From Opitutus sp. GAS368 (lineage in GTDB: Bacteria > Verrucomicrobiota > Verrucomicrobiia > Opitutales > Opitutaceae): 64,000 nt of DNA. The notes beneath the pieces were generated by a model, which searched no databases, was not told where the DNA came from, and saw only the letters and a list, made by a program, of their open reading frames with translations. Position numbers and translations under genes: made by a program. The DNA is taken from positions 308,291-372,290 of the forward strand of contig NZ_LT629735.1 of NCBI RefSeq assembly GCF_900104925.1. The letters run 5' to 3'. Below are positions 17,237 to 25,506 of this stretch, one piece after another. The stretch's first letter is position 1. Every line of letters starts with the position of its first letter.

Positions 17237-18024
17237 GCCAGCACCTCCTCGGGCGCGGGGAAACGCGCCGCCCGCACATCGCGCACGAACGCATTGACCG
17301 CCGCCAGCGCCGCGGCGTGTCCGTCCTGGTAGCGGCGAACAAACCGCGGGCGAAACTCGGCGTCGAACCCCAGCAGATCGGCCGACACCAGCACCTGTCC
17401 GTCGGTGTCTCCGCCCGCCCCGATGCCGATGGTGGAAATGGCCAGCGCCCGGGTGACGTCGGCCGCCAGCGCCGCCGGCACGCATTCGAGCACGAGCGCG
17501 AAGGCGCCAAGCTTTTCCAGACTGCGGGCCTCCGCCATGAGCCGGCTCGCGGCCTCGGTGGTGCGGCCCTGCAGGCGGAAACCACCCAACTGGTGCACCG
17601 ATTGCGGCGTCAGCCCGAGATGGCCCATGACGGGAATGCCGCTTTCGACCAGATGCGAAATGATATCCTCGTGGCCGGCCACGCCCTCGATTTTGACGGC
17701 CGTGGCACCGGCCTGCATCAGGGTGCCGGCGGACCGGACCGCCTCCTCGCGACCGCGCCGCACACTGAGAAACGGCATGTCGGCAATCACCACGGCCGCG
17801 GGAGCGCCGCGGCGCACGGCGGCGGTATGCACGGCCATCATCTCCACCGTGGCGTGGATCGTGGACGGAAATCCGTGCACAACCATGGCCGCGCTGTCGC
17901 CGACCAGGATGGCGTCGACCTCGGAGGCCGCGAGGAGGCGGGCCATCAGGGCATCGTAGGCCGTGAGGATGACGACCGGTCGCTCCTCCCGCTTGGCGCG
18001 GGCAAAATCGAGGATGCTTTTCAC
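17233..18024 (-). CDS. panB: 3-methyl-2-oxobutanoate hydroxymethyltransferase PanB
   Basis: PanB makes ketopantoate from 2-oxoisovalerate and methylene-tetrahydrofolate. The 263-residue protein starts at GTG (reads KSILDFARAKREE) and shows TAYDALMARLL, ILVGDSAAMVVHGF, VIADMPFLSV, VKIEG, GHLGLTPQSVHQLGGF, VLECVPAALA and GIGAGGDTDGQVLV, all in family order. It is the first gene of the pan-coa-nad array. The 256 bp between it and the divergent polymerase gene should hold its promoter, but I see no convincing -35/-10 pair. Confidence 0.96.
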   Translation of the reverse strand: MKSILDFARAKREERPVVILTAYDALMARLLAASEVDAILVGDSAAMVVHGFPSTIHATVEMMAVHTAAVRRGAPAAVVIADMPFLSVRRGREEAVRSAGTLMQAGATAVKIEGVAGHEDIISHLVESGIPVMGHLGLTPQSVHQLGGFRLQGRTTEAASRLMAEARSLEKLGAFALVLECVPAALAADVTRALAISTIGIGAGGDTDGQVLVSADLLGFDAEFRPRFVRRYQDGHAAALAAVNAFVRDVRAARFPAPEEVLA

Positions 18025-18280
18025 GCCGGCCTGTCAGTTGTCCGGCAACGGAAAACCTGCGGGCGGCAGTGGTGGGACTGGAGTGCTTGTCGCATGGCGA
18101 TCAGGCCTGGTGTCCGAAGACGGAGGGTGGTGGTTGAATGTCCGGTCGCGACCGAGTTCGCGCCAGACCCGGAACTGATTGGCCACCTTTGCCCGGTCCG
18201 CAACTCAAAAGGCGCACCGGCCCCCCGCCGGCCGCCGACAACCGCCTTGCCTCCGGACCGTTCCGGGCAAATTTTATGAC

Positions 18281-19579
18281 GTGGCGCTGCGTTACCTGAC
18301 CATCGACTTCAATTCCTTCTTCGCCTCGGTGGAGCAGCAGGAACGCCCGGAGCTGCGCGGCCAACCGGTCGGCATCGTGCCCGTGATGGCGGAGACCACC
18401 GGCTGCGTCGCCGTCAGCCTCGAGGCCAAGGCGATGGGCCTGAGCCGCAACACCCGCGTGTCCGACGCCCGCCGGCTTTGCCCCGGCATCATCATCGTCG
18501 AGGCCCGCCCGGAAACCTACATCAACTATCACCGCCGGCTGAAGGACGTCATCGCCTCCCTCGTCCCCGACCTCGAGGTCCAGTCCATCGACGAGGTGAC
18601 CGCCCACCTGCATGCGATGCTGTCGCGGGCCGAGGCCGAGAAGCTGGCCCGACAGATCAAGGCCAAGATCACCCGCGAGGTCGGTCCCCTGCTCCGCAGT
18701 TCCATCGGCATCGCACCGACCTGGTTGCTGGCGAAGGTCGCCTCCGACATGCAGAAACCCGACGGCCTTGTCATCCTCGACGAGGAGGATGTCCCTGCGA
18801 AGCTGCTCCACCTCAAGCCCGGCGACATCGCCGGCATCGGCCCGAACATCCAGCGCCGCCTCGGCGAGCACGGCATCACGACGATGACGCAGCTCTTCGC
18901 CGCCACGATGGCGGAGTTCCGCGGCATCTGGGGCGGAGTCCGCGGCGAACAGATCTGGCGGCTGCTGCACGGCGAGGATCTCCCCTACTTCGAGCAGAAG
19001 ACCGGCCAGAGCATCGGACACGGCCATGTGCTCCCGCCGGCCAAACGCAACCACACCGACGCCCTCGCCGTGCTGCACCGCCTGCTGCAGAAGGCGGCGA
19101 TGCGGCTGCGTCATTCCCAGCTCTACGCCGGCGCGCTGAGTGTCTCGGTGGATTACGCCGACGAGACGCACTGGTCGGGCGAACTGCAGCTCACGGAAAC
19201 GCAGGACTCGCTGCGGCTCACCCACGCGCTGAACGACCTGTGGCACAGGCGGCCCGAGAAATCCGCCCGGCGCACGCCGCTGCGCATCGGCGTGCATCTC
19301 ACCCGGCTGATCGACCTGAAGCTGCACACGCCCGACCTGTTCGAGGAGCAAACCGAGAAAACCCGCGGCAAGCTCTTCGAGGCGGTCGACCACCTGAACA
19401 AGGTTCTGGGCAAGAACACGGTCTACCTCGGCGGGGCGCACGGCGCCACGCAGGACGCGCCGATGCGCATCGCCTTCACCCGCATCCCCGAGCCGGAGAT
19501 CGAGGAGATCGACCGCAGCTATGCGGGCCGGCTCAAGAAGCCGCAGAAGCCCGCACCGCCCGAGCCGGAAGCGTGGTAG
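18281..19579 (+). CDS. Y-family DNA polymerase (DinB/Pol IV-like)
   Basis: The protein is a translesion polymerase: YLTIDFNSFFASVEQQ supplies the first catalytic Asp, VQSIDE supplies the Asp/Glu pair, and IGIAPTWLLAKVASDMQKPDGL and GIGPNIQRRLGEHGI (helix-hairpin-helix) follow. The C-terminal little-finger domain runs to about 390. I used the GTG at 18281 (432 residues), which places TIDF near the N-terminus; the frame is open upstream. After SIDE the usual AYLD is replaced by VTAH, so it is a divergent branch and ordinary Pol IV behaviour should not be assumed. No imuA or dnaE2 neighbour is visible. Confidence 0.88.
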   Translation: MALRYLTIDFNSFFASVEQQERPELRGQPVGIVPVMAETTGCVAVSLEAKAMGLSRNTRVSDARRLCPGIIIVEARPETYINYHRRLKDVIASLVPDLEVQSIDEVTAHLHAMLSRAEAEKLARQIKAKITREVGPLLRSSIGIAPTWLLAKVASDMQKPDGLVILDEEDVPAKLLHLKPGDIAGIGPNIQRRLGEHGITTMTQLFAATMAEFRGIWGGVRGEQIWRLLHGEDLPYFEQKTGQSIGHGHVLPPAKRNHTDALAVLHRLLQKAAMRLRHSQLYAGALSVSVDYADETHWSGELQLTETQDSLRLTHALNDLWHRRPEKSARRTPLRIGVHLTRLIDLKLHTPDLFEEQTEKTRGKLFEAVDHLNKVLGKNTVYLGGAHGATQDAPMRIAFTRIPEPEIEEIDRSYAGRLKKPQKPAPPEPEAW

Positions 19580-19631
19580 CGGCCGTGTTTCCGGGCTTCA
19601 CTTCCCGGGCATCTTGCTGATAGCTGCTCCC

Positions 19632-19940
19632 ATGCAAGCGCCCACGGACGTCCAGCTCATCGGCCCGGAGGTCGCCCTCCGCTGGGCGGACGGCCACGAA
19701 AGCTTCATCTCGTTCGCCACGCTGCGCGCGGCCTCGCCCAGCGCGGAGGTGCAGGGCGAGCGCGACATCTTCGGCCACCAATACGGCGGCGAGGCGCCGC
19801 GGAACTTCGTGGGCATCGAGGTGACCGGCTGGGAGCGCATCGGCAACTACGCCATCCGCTTCGAGTTCAGCGACGGCCACCGCACGGGCCTCTACAGCTA
19901 CGAGCTGCTGCGGCAGCTCGGGGACGTCTCAAAAGGCTGA
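19632..19940 (+). CDS. DUF971 domain protein
   Basis: The 102-residue protein matches the DUF971 (gamma-butyrobetaine hydroxylase N-terminal-like) domain: LRWADGHESFISFATLR near the start, then VGIEVTGWERIGNYAIRFEFSDGHRTGLYSYELLR. Stand-alone DUF971 proteins occur near Mrp/ApbC-type and Fe-S genes in other bacteria; here no such neighbour is seen. It starts 52 bases after the polymerase gene and may be co-transcribed with it. A large inverted repeat follows its stop. Confidence 0.85.
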   Translation: MQAPTDVQLIGPEVALRWADGHESFISFATLRAASPSAEVQGERDIFGHQYGGEAPRNFVGIEVTGWERIGNYAIRFEFSDGHRTGLYSYELLRQLGDVSKG

Positions 19941-19945
19941 GGACC

Positions 19946-20025
19946 GATGGAGGCGGGACTATCAGTCCCGCGGGGCATACGCCGCGCTGCCCCAAACCCG
20001 CGGGACTGATAGTCCCGCCTCCATC
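19946..20025. repeat. Nested inverted repeat between convergent genes
   Basis: Two 27-base arms (19946-19972 and 19999-20025) are perfect inverted copies around a 26-base centre. Each arm also contains its own hairpin, GGGACT ATC AGTCCC. The right arm runs into the lpxA stop codon. The element can act as a two-way terminator between the DUF971 gene and lpxA, and it has the form of a REP doublet. Confidence 0.85.
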
Positions 20026-20809
20026 ACCTTCCCGCGACCACGCCGCGCTCGCTCTTCTCGACAAAGTTGAGGAAGTGCCGGAAATCGGGGCTCGATCCCA
20101 ACGCGTGCGCGTGCATCGACTCGAAGGCCTGGGTGCGGTTGTGGCCGGCGCGGTAGAAGACGCGAAAGGCCTGCTTCACCGCCTCCAGCCGCTCGGGCGC
20201 GAAGCCGTTGCGCTCGAGCCCGACCTTGTTGATCGAGCGCGCGATGGCGGGATTGCCGTCGGCGATGATGAACGGCGGCACGTCCTGCACGATCTTCGAC
20301 ATCGCGCCGATCATGGCGTAGGCGCCGACCCGGCAGAACTGGTGCACGCCGCACTTGGCGCCGAGCCCCACATAGTCCTCCACGATCACGTGGCCGGCCA
20401 GACCGACCGAATTGCTCGCGATGATGTGGTTGCCCAGCTGGCAGTCGTGCGCGACGTGGCTGTAGGCGAGGATGGTGTTGTCGCTGCCGATGACCGTGAA
20501 CTCGCCGTCCTTGGTGGCGGCGTGGACGCTGACGTATTCGCGGAAGACGTTGCGGTCGCCGATGCGCACGCCCGGCCGGCCGCCCTTGTATTTCAGGTCC
20601 TGCGTCTTGGAGCCGATGCAGGTGAAGGGGAAGAGCTCGCACTGCGCCCCGACGGCGGTGAACCCCTCCACGCTGGCGTGGTGGTGCAGCACGGTGCCGG
20701 GGCCGATGACCGAGGCGGCGCCAACCAAGGCGTAGGCGCCGATGACGACATCGTCGCCCAATTCCGCGCCGGGCTCGACGATGGCGGTGGGGTGGATCTG
20801 CTTGGCCAT
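20024..20809 (-). CDS. lpxA: UDP-N-acetylglucosamine O-acyltransferase LpxA
   Basis: LpxA puts the first acyl chain on UDP-GlcNAc in lipid A synthesis. The 261-residue protein is built of left-handed beta-helix hexapeptides (IHPTAIVEPGAELGDDVVIG and on). It has the catalytic His in SHVAHDCQLGN and the conserved GVHQFCRVGAYAMIGAMSK, and a helical C-terminus. I chose ATG at 20809; a TTG at 20818 would overlap the lpxC-fabZ stop. The pair indicates a lipopolysaccharide outer membrane. Confidence 0.96.
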   Translation of the reverse strand: MAKQIHPTAIVEPGAELGDDVVIGAYALVGAASVIGPGTVLHHHASVEGFTAVGAQCELFPFTCIGSKTQDLKYKGGRPGVRIGDRNVFREYVSVHAATKDGEFTVIGSDNTILAYSHVAHDCQLGNHIIASNSVGLAGHVIVEDYVGLGAKCGVHQFCRVGAYAMIGAMSKIVQDVPPFIIADGNPAIARSINKVGLERNGFAPERLEAVKQAFRVFYRAGHNRTQAFESMHAHALGSSPDFRHFLNFVEKSERGVVAGR

Positions 20810-20814
20810 GGGCG

Positions 20815-22146
20815 TCAATCCATCGCACTATTGTCCACCACGGCAAACATCAGGTCGGCCGCGGACACGACCTGGCCGTTCACGCTGCACTCCCCCTCCG
20901 CGCAGGCGATCGAGCCCCGGAGCTTGGTCATCTTGACCTTGATCAGCAGCTGGTCGCCGGGACGCACGGGCTTGCGCCACTTCACCTTGTCGCAGCTCAT
21001 GAACAGCGCGGTTTTCCCTTCCATGTTCGTCTGGCGCAGAAGCAGGATCCCGGCGGCCTGCGCCATCGCCTCGACCTGCAGCACGCCCGGCATGACGGGG
21101 TTGCCCGGGTAGTGCCCCTGGAAAAAGGGCTCGTTGATCGTGACGTTCTTGATCGCCACCAGCTCGTTCTCCTTGAGCTCCACCACGCGGTCGACCATCA
21201 CGAACGGGTAGCGGTGCGGCAGCATGTCGAGCACGCGGCGGATATCGAGCGTGGTCTCGGTGGTGACGTCGGCCTTGGGCGCGGCGGGTTTCGCGGCCTT
21301 CTTGCCGCCCTTCCGCCAGGCATCGTATTTCTCGAACAACTGCTTGGTCAGCTCGGCGTTCAGCGCGTGGCCGGGCCGGGTGGCGACGATGTGCGCCTTC
21401 AGCGGCAGGCCGAGCAGCGTGATGTCGCCGATGATGTCGAGAATCTTGTGCCGCACGAACTCGTCATTGAAGCGCAGCGGCTCCTTGGAGATGATCTTGT
21501 CGCCCTTGATGACGATGGCGCTGTCCAGCGAGCCGCCCTTGATCTTGCCCAGTTTCAGCAGCTCCTCGATGTCCTCGTAGATGGTGAAGGTGCGCGCGGC
21601 GGCGACCTGCGTGGTGTAGACCTCGGGATCGATGACGAGGGAAAGGTGCTGGGTGTGGATGCCGCGGTCGTCGGCGCTGGTGCAGGTGATCTTCAGGCCG
21701 TCGTAGGGCAGCGCGATGATCGAAGAGTTGCCGCGGGAGACCGATATCGTCTCGGCCAGGGCGAAATACTCGCGCTCGGCGTCCTGCTCCACCGGCTCGC
21801 CCTGCTGGATGAGTTTCACGAATTCGCGGGCCGAGCCGTCCATGATGGGCGGCTCGCTGGCGTCCATCTCGATGACGATGTTGTCGACCCCGCAGCCGCT
21901 GAGGGCGCTGAGCACGTGCTCGACGGTGTGGATCTTGGCGTGGCCCTGCTGGATGGTGGTCGCGCGCACGAGGTCCGTGACGAGGTCGACGCGCGGCTTG
22001 ATCTCGGGATGGCCGTGCAGGTCGACGCGCCGGAACACGATGCCGTGGTTCGCGGGCGCGGGTTTCAAAGTCAGATGCACGGCGTCTCCGGTGTGCAGGG
22101 CGTTGCCCTTGATGGAGACCTCGCGCAGAAGGGTGCGCTGCTTCAT
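20815..22146 (-). CDS. LpxC-FabZ fusion (lipid A deacetylase / hydroxyacyl-ACP dehydratase)
   Basis: A single 443-residue chain joins two enzymes. Residues about 1-275 are LpxC, the zinc deacetylase of lipid A synthesis, with zinc ligands in [10 protein letters not shown] and HKILDIIGD and the catalytic His in RPGHALN. A Lys/Ala/Pro linker ([11 protein letters not shown]) follows. Residues about 305-443 are FabZ, with [13 protein letters not shown] and the catalytic His and Glu in [23 protein letters not shown]. This fusion is known in Bacteroidota, Chlorobiota and some PVC bacteria. The start [10 protein letters not shown] is the usual LpxC N-terminus. Confidence 0.96.
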   Translation of the reverse strand: MKQRTLLREVSIKGNALHTGDAVHLTLKPAPANHGIVFRRVDLHGHPEIKPRVDLVTDLVRATTIQQGHAKIHTVEHVLSALSGCGVDNIVIEMDASEPPIMDGSAREFVKLIQQGEPVEQDAEREYFALAETISVSRGNSSIIALPYDGLKITCTSADDRGIHTQHLSLVIDPEVYTTQVAAARTFTIYEDIEELLKLGKIKGGSLDSAIVIKGDKIISKEPLRFNDEFVRHKILDIIGDITLLGLPLKAHIVATRPGHALNAELTKQLFEKYDAWRKGGKKAAKPAAPKADVTTETTLDIRRVLDMLPHRYPFVMVDRVVELKENELVAIKNVTINEPFFQGHYPGNPVMPGVLQVEAMAQAAGILLLRQTNMEGKTALFMSCDKVKWRKPVRPGDQLLIKVKMTKLRGSIACAEGECSVNGQVVSAADLMFAVVDNSAMD

Positions 22147-22208
22147 GGGTATGTCGCGGCAGTGTCGGAAACCTCTTGGAAATGACAAGCTTGGAGATGG
22201 TGGATCGG

Positions 22209-22262
22209 GGTGGAACCGGTGCTCCGCACCGGTTTAAGCTCGCGCGGAGCGCGGGCTCCACC
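22209..22262. repeat. REP-like double hairpin, GGTGGA...TCCACC family
   Basis: The element is bounded by GGTGGA and TCCACC. It contains one hairpin, AACCGGTGC TCC GCACCGGTT, and a second GC-rich hairpin around GCTCGCGC GGA GCGCGGGC. It lies between the lpxC-fabZ start and the efp promoter. A related element with the same ends but a different core is at 62411-62470. Confidence 0.65.
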
Positions 22263-22280
22263 TTTTCAGCGAGCCCGGGG

Positions 22281-22310
22281 TTGACATCGGCAAAACGGGC
22301 CCGGTATTCC
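22281..22310 (+). promoter_or_regulatory. Probable efp promoter
   Basis: TTGACA at 22281-22286 is followed after 18 bases by TATTCC (22305-22310), and the efp ATG lies 40 bases downstream. This is the best sigma70-type pair seen near a single gene in the window. Confidence 0.6.
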
Positions 22311-22350
22311 TATCCCCTTACGTCATCAAGAATCCTTACCCGTATCCGCC

Positions 22351-22908
22351 ATGCCCGCAGCCAACGATCTCAAGAAAGGCCAAGTCATCACCTTCAACGG
22401 CGAACCGCACCTCATCATGGAGACCCAGCACCGGACGCCGGGCAACCTCCGCGCCTTCGTGCAGGTGAAAATGCGCAATCTGCGCTACGGCAAGTCGCTC
22501 GAGCAGCGCTTCAACTCCCCCGACCACGTCGACGTCCTGAACACCGACCGCCGCACCCTCGAGTTCAGCTACGCCGACCGCGAGGTCTTCTCCTTCATGG
22601 ATCCGGAGACCTTCGAGACCTTCGAGATCAACGCCGCCATGATCGGCGAGGCGAAGAACTACCTCGTGGCCAACGGCAAGGCCGACGTGCTCTTCATCAA
22701 CGACGCCCCCGTCACCATCGACATCCCCTCCTCCGTGACCCTCAAGGTCGCCGAGAGCTCCGAGGGCATCAAGGGCGACACCGCCAGCAACGTCCAGAAG
22801 CCCGCCACGATGGAGACCGGCCTGGTCGTCCAGGTGCCGCTCTTCATCAAGCCCGGCGAGCTCATCAAGGTCAGCACGGCGGACGGCTCCTACCTCGGGC
22901 GCGCTTAA
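22351..22908 (+). CDS. efp: Translation elongation factor P
   Basis: EF-P relieves ribosome stalling at polyproline. The 185-residue protein has all three beta-barrel domains and the C-terminal signature (GDTASNVQKPATMETG, VPLFIKPGE). The tip loop that carries the modified Lys in E. coli (PGKG, Lys34) reads TPGNLRAF, with Asn32 at that position. So neither EpmA-type lysylation nor rhamnosylation of an Arg at that exact position is expected. It has its own promoter and terminator. Confidence 0.96.
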   Translation: MPAANDLKKGQVITFNGEPHLIMETQHRTPGNLRAFVQVKMRNLRYGKSLEQRFNSPDHVDVLNTDRRTLEFSYADREVFSFMDPETFETFEINAAMIGEAKNYLVANGKADVLFINDAPVTIDIPSSVTLKVAESSEGIKGDTASNVQKPATMETGLVVQVPLFIKPGELIKVSTADGSYLGRA

Positions 22909-22953
22909 GCGCGCCGGAGGACGGAAAACAGAAGACCGAGAACGGATTTCTGG

Positions 22954-22981
22954 CCGCGGCCCACGCCGCGGGTTTTCTTTT
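22954..22981 (+). terminator. Intrinsic terminator of efp
   Basis: Stem CCGCGG/CCGCGG (22954-22959 with 22966-22971) with a 6-base loop is followed by GTTTTCTTTT. It lies 46 bases after the efp stop. Confidence 0.75.
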
Positions 22982-23111
22982 GGCGGGCCCATGTCCCGGT
23001 GGGCCGCGATTGGTGATCGGCACGCAGAGACGCGTGCCCTCCACAAGGCCGCTCGACAGAAAATCCGCTATCGCCGGGCCGGCCGGGCCAAGCCAGGCTG
23101 CCGGTCAACCC

Positions 23112-23582
23112 ATGGCCGGCGATTTCACCCTTCACCCCGACCTGCAGGCGCTGCTCGACGATCATCTCGGCTTCGTCCAGCGGCTGCATGCCAGCAATTC
23201 GCTGGCGCCCCTGGCCGCGACGATGGACCTGGCCGGCGGGATCACCGGTGCGGCCCTGGTCGCCGACCCGGAAAAGTTAGCAGCGGACCCCGGCACGCCG
23301 GACGACACCATCCGCCTCCTCACCGAGCGATTCGTTGCCGCTGCGCAACGGGGCGAGATCAAGGCCAGTGCGATTTTCTATCACGGCAGCAATGACCGGC
23401 GCTCCGCGCCGCTGCCGGCCGAATACGAGGCCGACGCCAATTGCGTGGTCGCCTTCCTCGACCATCGCGACGGCCCGGCCTTCGCCGCCATCATCAACTA
23501 CCTGCAGGACAGCGGCGGCACCTGGCGCTATGCGGCGCCGGTGTTCATCGCCAAGAAGCCGCTCATCTTCGGCGGCGGATGA
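23112..23582 (+). CDS. Conserved-looking protein of unknown function
   Basis: The 156-residue protein starts MAGDFTLHPDLQALLDDHLGF, is acidic and has no signal peptide or membrane segment. The second half reads like an alpha/beta domain (ASAIFYHGSNDRR, CVVAFLDHRDGPAFAAIINY, APVFIAKKPLIFGGG). I cannot name the family. Codon use matches the genome. It is downstream of the efp terminator and convergent with the TPR gene, 18 bases away, so it is probably expressed alone. Confidence 0.7.
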   Translation: MAGDFTLHPDLQALLDDHLGFVQRLHASNSLAPLAATMDLAGGITGAALVADPEKLAADPGTPDDTIRLLTERFVAAAQRGEIKASAIFYHGSNDRRSAPLPAEYEADANCVVAFLDHRDGPAFAAIINYLQDSGGTWRYAAPVFIAKKPLIFGGG

Positions 23583-23600
23583 GCGAGCGGGTTGCCCGGG

Positions 23601-25373
23601 TCAGGGCTTTCCGCCGGCCATTTGGGCGCGAAGCGCCTTGATGTCGAAGGGGAAGCTCTTGGGATTCGCCTTCAGGCTTTGGCCAAAAAACTCCTCCGCC
23701 CCTTCCCGATTCCCGTCGATGAGCCGCTGGACGCCCAGGTAGAAATAGGCCGAGGCCAGCCGGTAGCTCGCCGCCTTCTCATCCTTTTCCTCCTTCGCCA
23801 GGGCCAGAATCCCGGCTTCGTCCAGCTCTCCGAGACCGAGATAGAAGTTCGACAGCGTCCGCACCCACGCGGTGGATTTGTTGGCCGCGACAAACTTCCG
23901 GAAGTCCTCCAGCACCGCCGTATCGTCGCCCTGGTCCAGCCGGGTGACGACCAGCAGGTGCAGATAGGGATACTCAAAGGTGGGGGCGACCTCGATGGTC
24001 TTGCGGAAGTCCGCGGCGGCCAGCTCGAACTCGCCCTTGAACTGATGCGCCCGGCCGCGATCCCAATAGCCGTCACCGTATTGCGGGTTCATCTCAACGG
24101 ATTTGGTGTAGAGCGCGATGGCCTCGTCGTAATCGCCCTTGTATTTCGCGACATCGCCGAGGACGTCCTGCGCTTCATAGGATTTGGGATCCACCACGAG
24201 GGCCTGCTGGAAATCGGCGGCCGCCAGATCATACTGCTCCTTGGAAAAGTATGCCCGGCCGCGCGCAATCAAGGCCGGCGTGAATTTGGGAAACAACTCG
24301 ACCACCTTGCCAAAGTCGGCGATCGCCGCATCCAGCTCCCCGCGGCCCCGCCGGATTTTCGCCCGGGCATAGAAGGAATTGCCATGATTCGGATCGATCC
24401 CGATGGCCTGGTTGAAGTCGGCCAGGGCTCCATTCGTATCGCCCTTGCTCAGCATTGCGTCACCCCGTTTGTAGAAGAGATCCGCGTCCCGCGGCGACAG
24501 GGCGATCGCCTCGGTGTAATCCTTGATGGCCGCCTCGTATTCATGGCGCGCGCTCCGGGCGTCACCGCGGTTCATACGGGGCAGAATGAATTTCGGTTTC
24601 AGTTCGATGGCCTTGTTGAAATCCGCCACCGCCACGTCGTAGTCGCGCCGGCTGAGTCGCACATAGCCGCGGCTGTTGTAAGGCTCGGCCAGCTGGGGCC
24701 GGATTTCGATGGCCCGCGTGAAGTCGGCAATCGCCCCGTCAGGGTCCTTCTGGGCATACTTGGCCAGGCCCCGGTTGTAAAAGGCCAGGTAGGCCTTCGG
24801 GTCGAGCTCGATGGAACGGTTGTAGTCCGCCATGGCACCGGCCCAATCGCCTTTCTGCTGCCGGATCAAACCCCGGTTACTATGCGCGATGCTGATGCTG
24901 TCATCCAAGGCGATGGCCTGCTCAAAATCGGCCAGCGCTCCATCGGCCTCCCCCTTGTCAAATCGACAGGTTCCACGGTTGGTGTAAGCCAGGGCGGATT
25001 TGGGATTGATCTGAATGGCCCGCTCGGCATCCGCCAAGGCGCCATCGAGATCGCCCGCGTCCCGCTTCGCCAACGCCCGGTTGCTGAAAGCGAGCGAGAT
25101 CGTCGGATCCAGCTCAATGGCGCGACTGGCATCCGCCAAGGCGCCATCGAGGTCACCCTTGTCATACCGGGCAATCCCGCGGTTGGTGTAGGCAATGGCG
25201 TCCTTGGGGTTCTGCTCAATCGCCAGGTTGAAGTCGGCGATCGCCCCGTCCAAATCCCCCCCCTTATACTTTTCATAGCCTTGGTTGGTGTAATTTGTCT
25301 CCGCTTTCAGCCCGGTCTGAAAGGTCAGGCCGAGTATCATCAAAAACAGCTTCAGACGGGGAATCGTTTTCAT
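23601..25373 (-). CDS. Exported TPR-repeat protein
   Basis: A signal peptide (MKTIPRLKLFLMILGLTFQTGLKA, cleaved near residue 24) leads into about 13-15 tandem 34-residue tetratricopeptide repeats. The consensus is AYxNRGxAxxxKGDxDGALADFxxAIELDP. The repeats are very regular to about residue 330 and more diverged after. TPR arrays are protein-binding scaffolds; an exported one probably acts in the periplasm or on the outer membrane. No enzymatic domain is present and the partner is unknown. At 590 residues it appears intact. Confidence 0.85.
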   Translation of the reverse strand: MKTIPRLKLFLMILGLTFQTGLKAETNYTNQGYEKYKGGDLDGAIADFNLAIEQNPKDAIAYTNRGIARYDKGDLDGALADASRAIELDPTISLAFSNRALAKRDAGDLDGALADAERAIQINPKSALAYTNRGTCRFDKGEADGALADFEQAIALDDSISIAHSNRGLIRQQKGDWAGAMADYNRSIELDPKAYLAFYNRGLAKYAQKDPDGAIADFTRAIEIRPQLAEPYNSRGYVRLSRRDYDVAVADFNKAIELKPKFILPRMNRGDARSARHEYEAAIKDYTEAIALSPRDADLFYKRGDAMLSKGDTNGALADFNQAIGIDPNHGNSFYARAKIRRGRGELDAAIADFGKVVELFPKFTPALIARGRAYFSKEQYDLAAADFQQALVVDPKSYEAQDVLGDVAKYKGDYDEAIALYTKSVEMNPQYGDGYWDRGRAHQFKGEFELAAADFRKTIEVAPTFEYPYLHLLVVTRLDQGDDTAVLEDFRKFVAANKSTAWVRTLSNFYLGLGELDEAGILALAKEEKDEKAASYRLASAYFYLGVQRLIDGNREGAEEFFGQSLKANPKSFPFDIKALRAQMAGGKP

Positions 25374-25506
25374 GGCTGCACGAATGGGGGTTATTGGGCA
25401 TGGCCGGGTGCCCCGGAAAGCCTTTCAAGCCTAGGCTCCGCGGTGCCGACCAGCCTGTGCCCGATCTTGGCGGAAAGAAGCGGCATCGCAATCTATTCTG
25501 GCGCGC

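Noticed and set aside
18025..18280. Riboswitch or LexA site between panB and the polymerase gene
   Set aside because: I looked for a conserved riboswitch core and for a CTG-N10-CAG-like palindrome and found nothing convincing.
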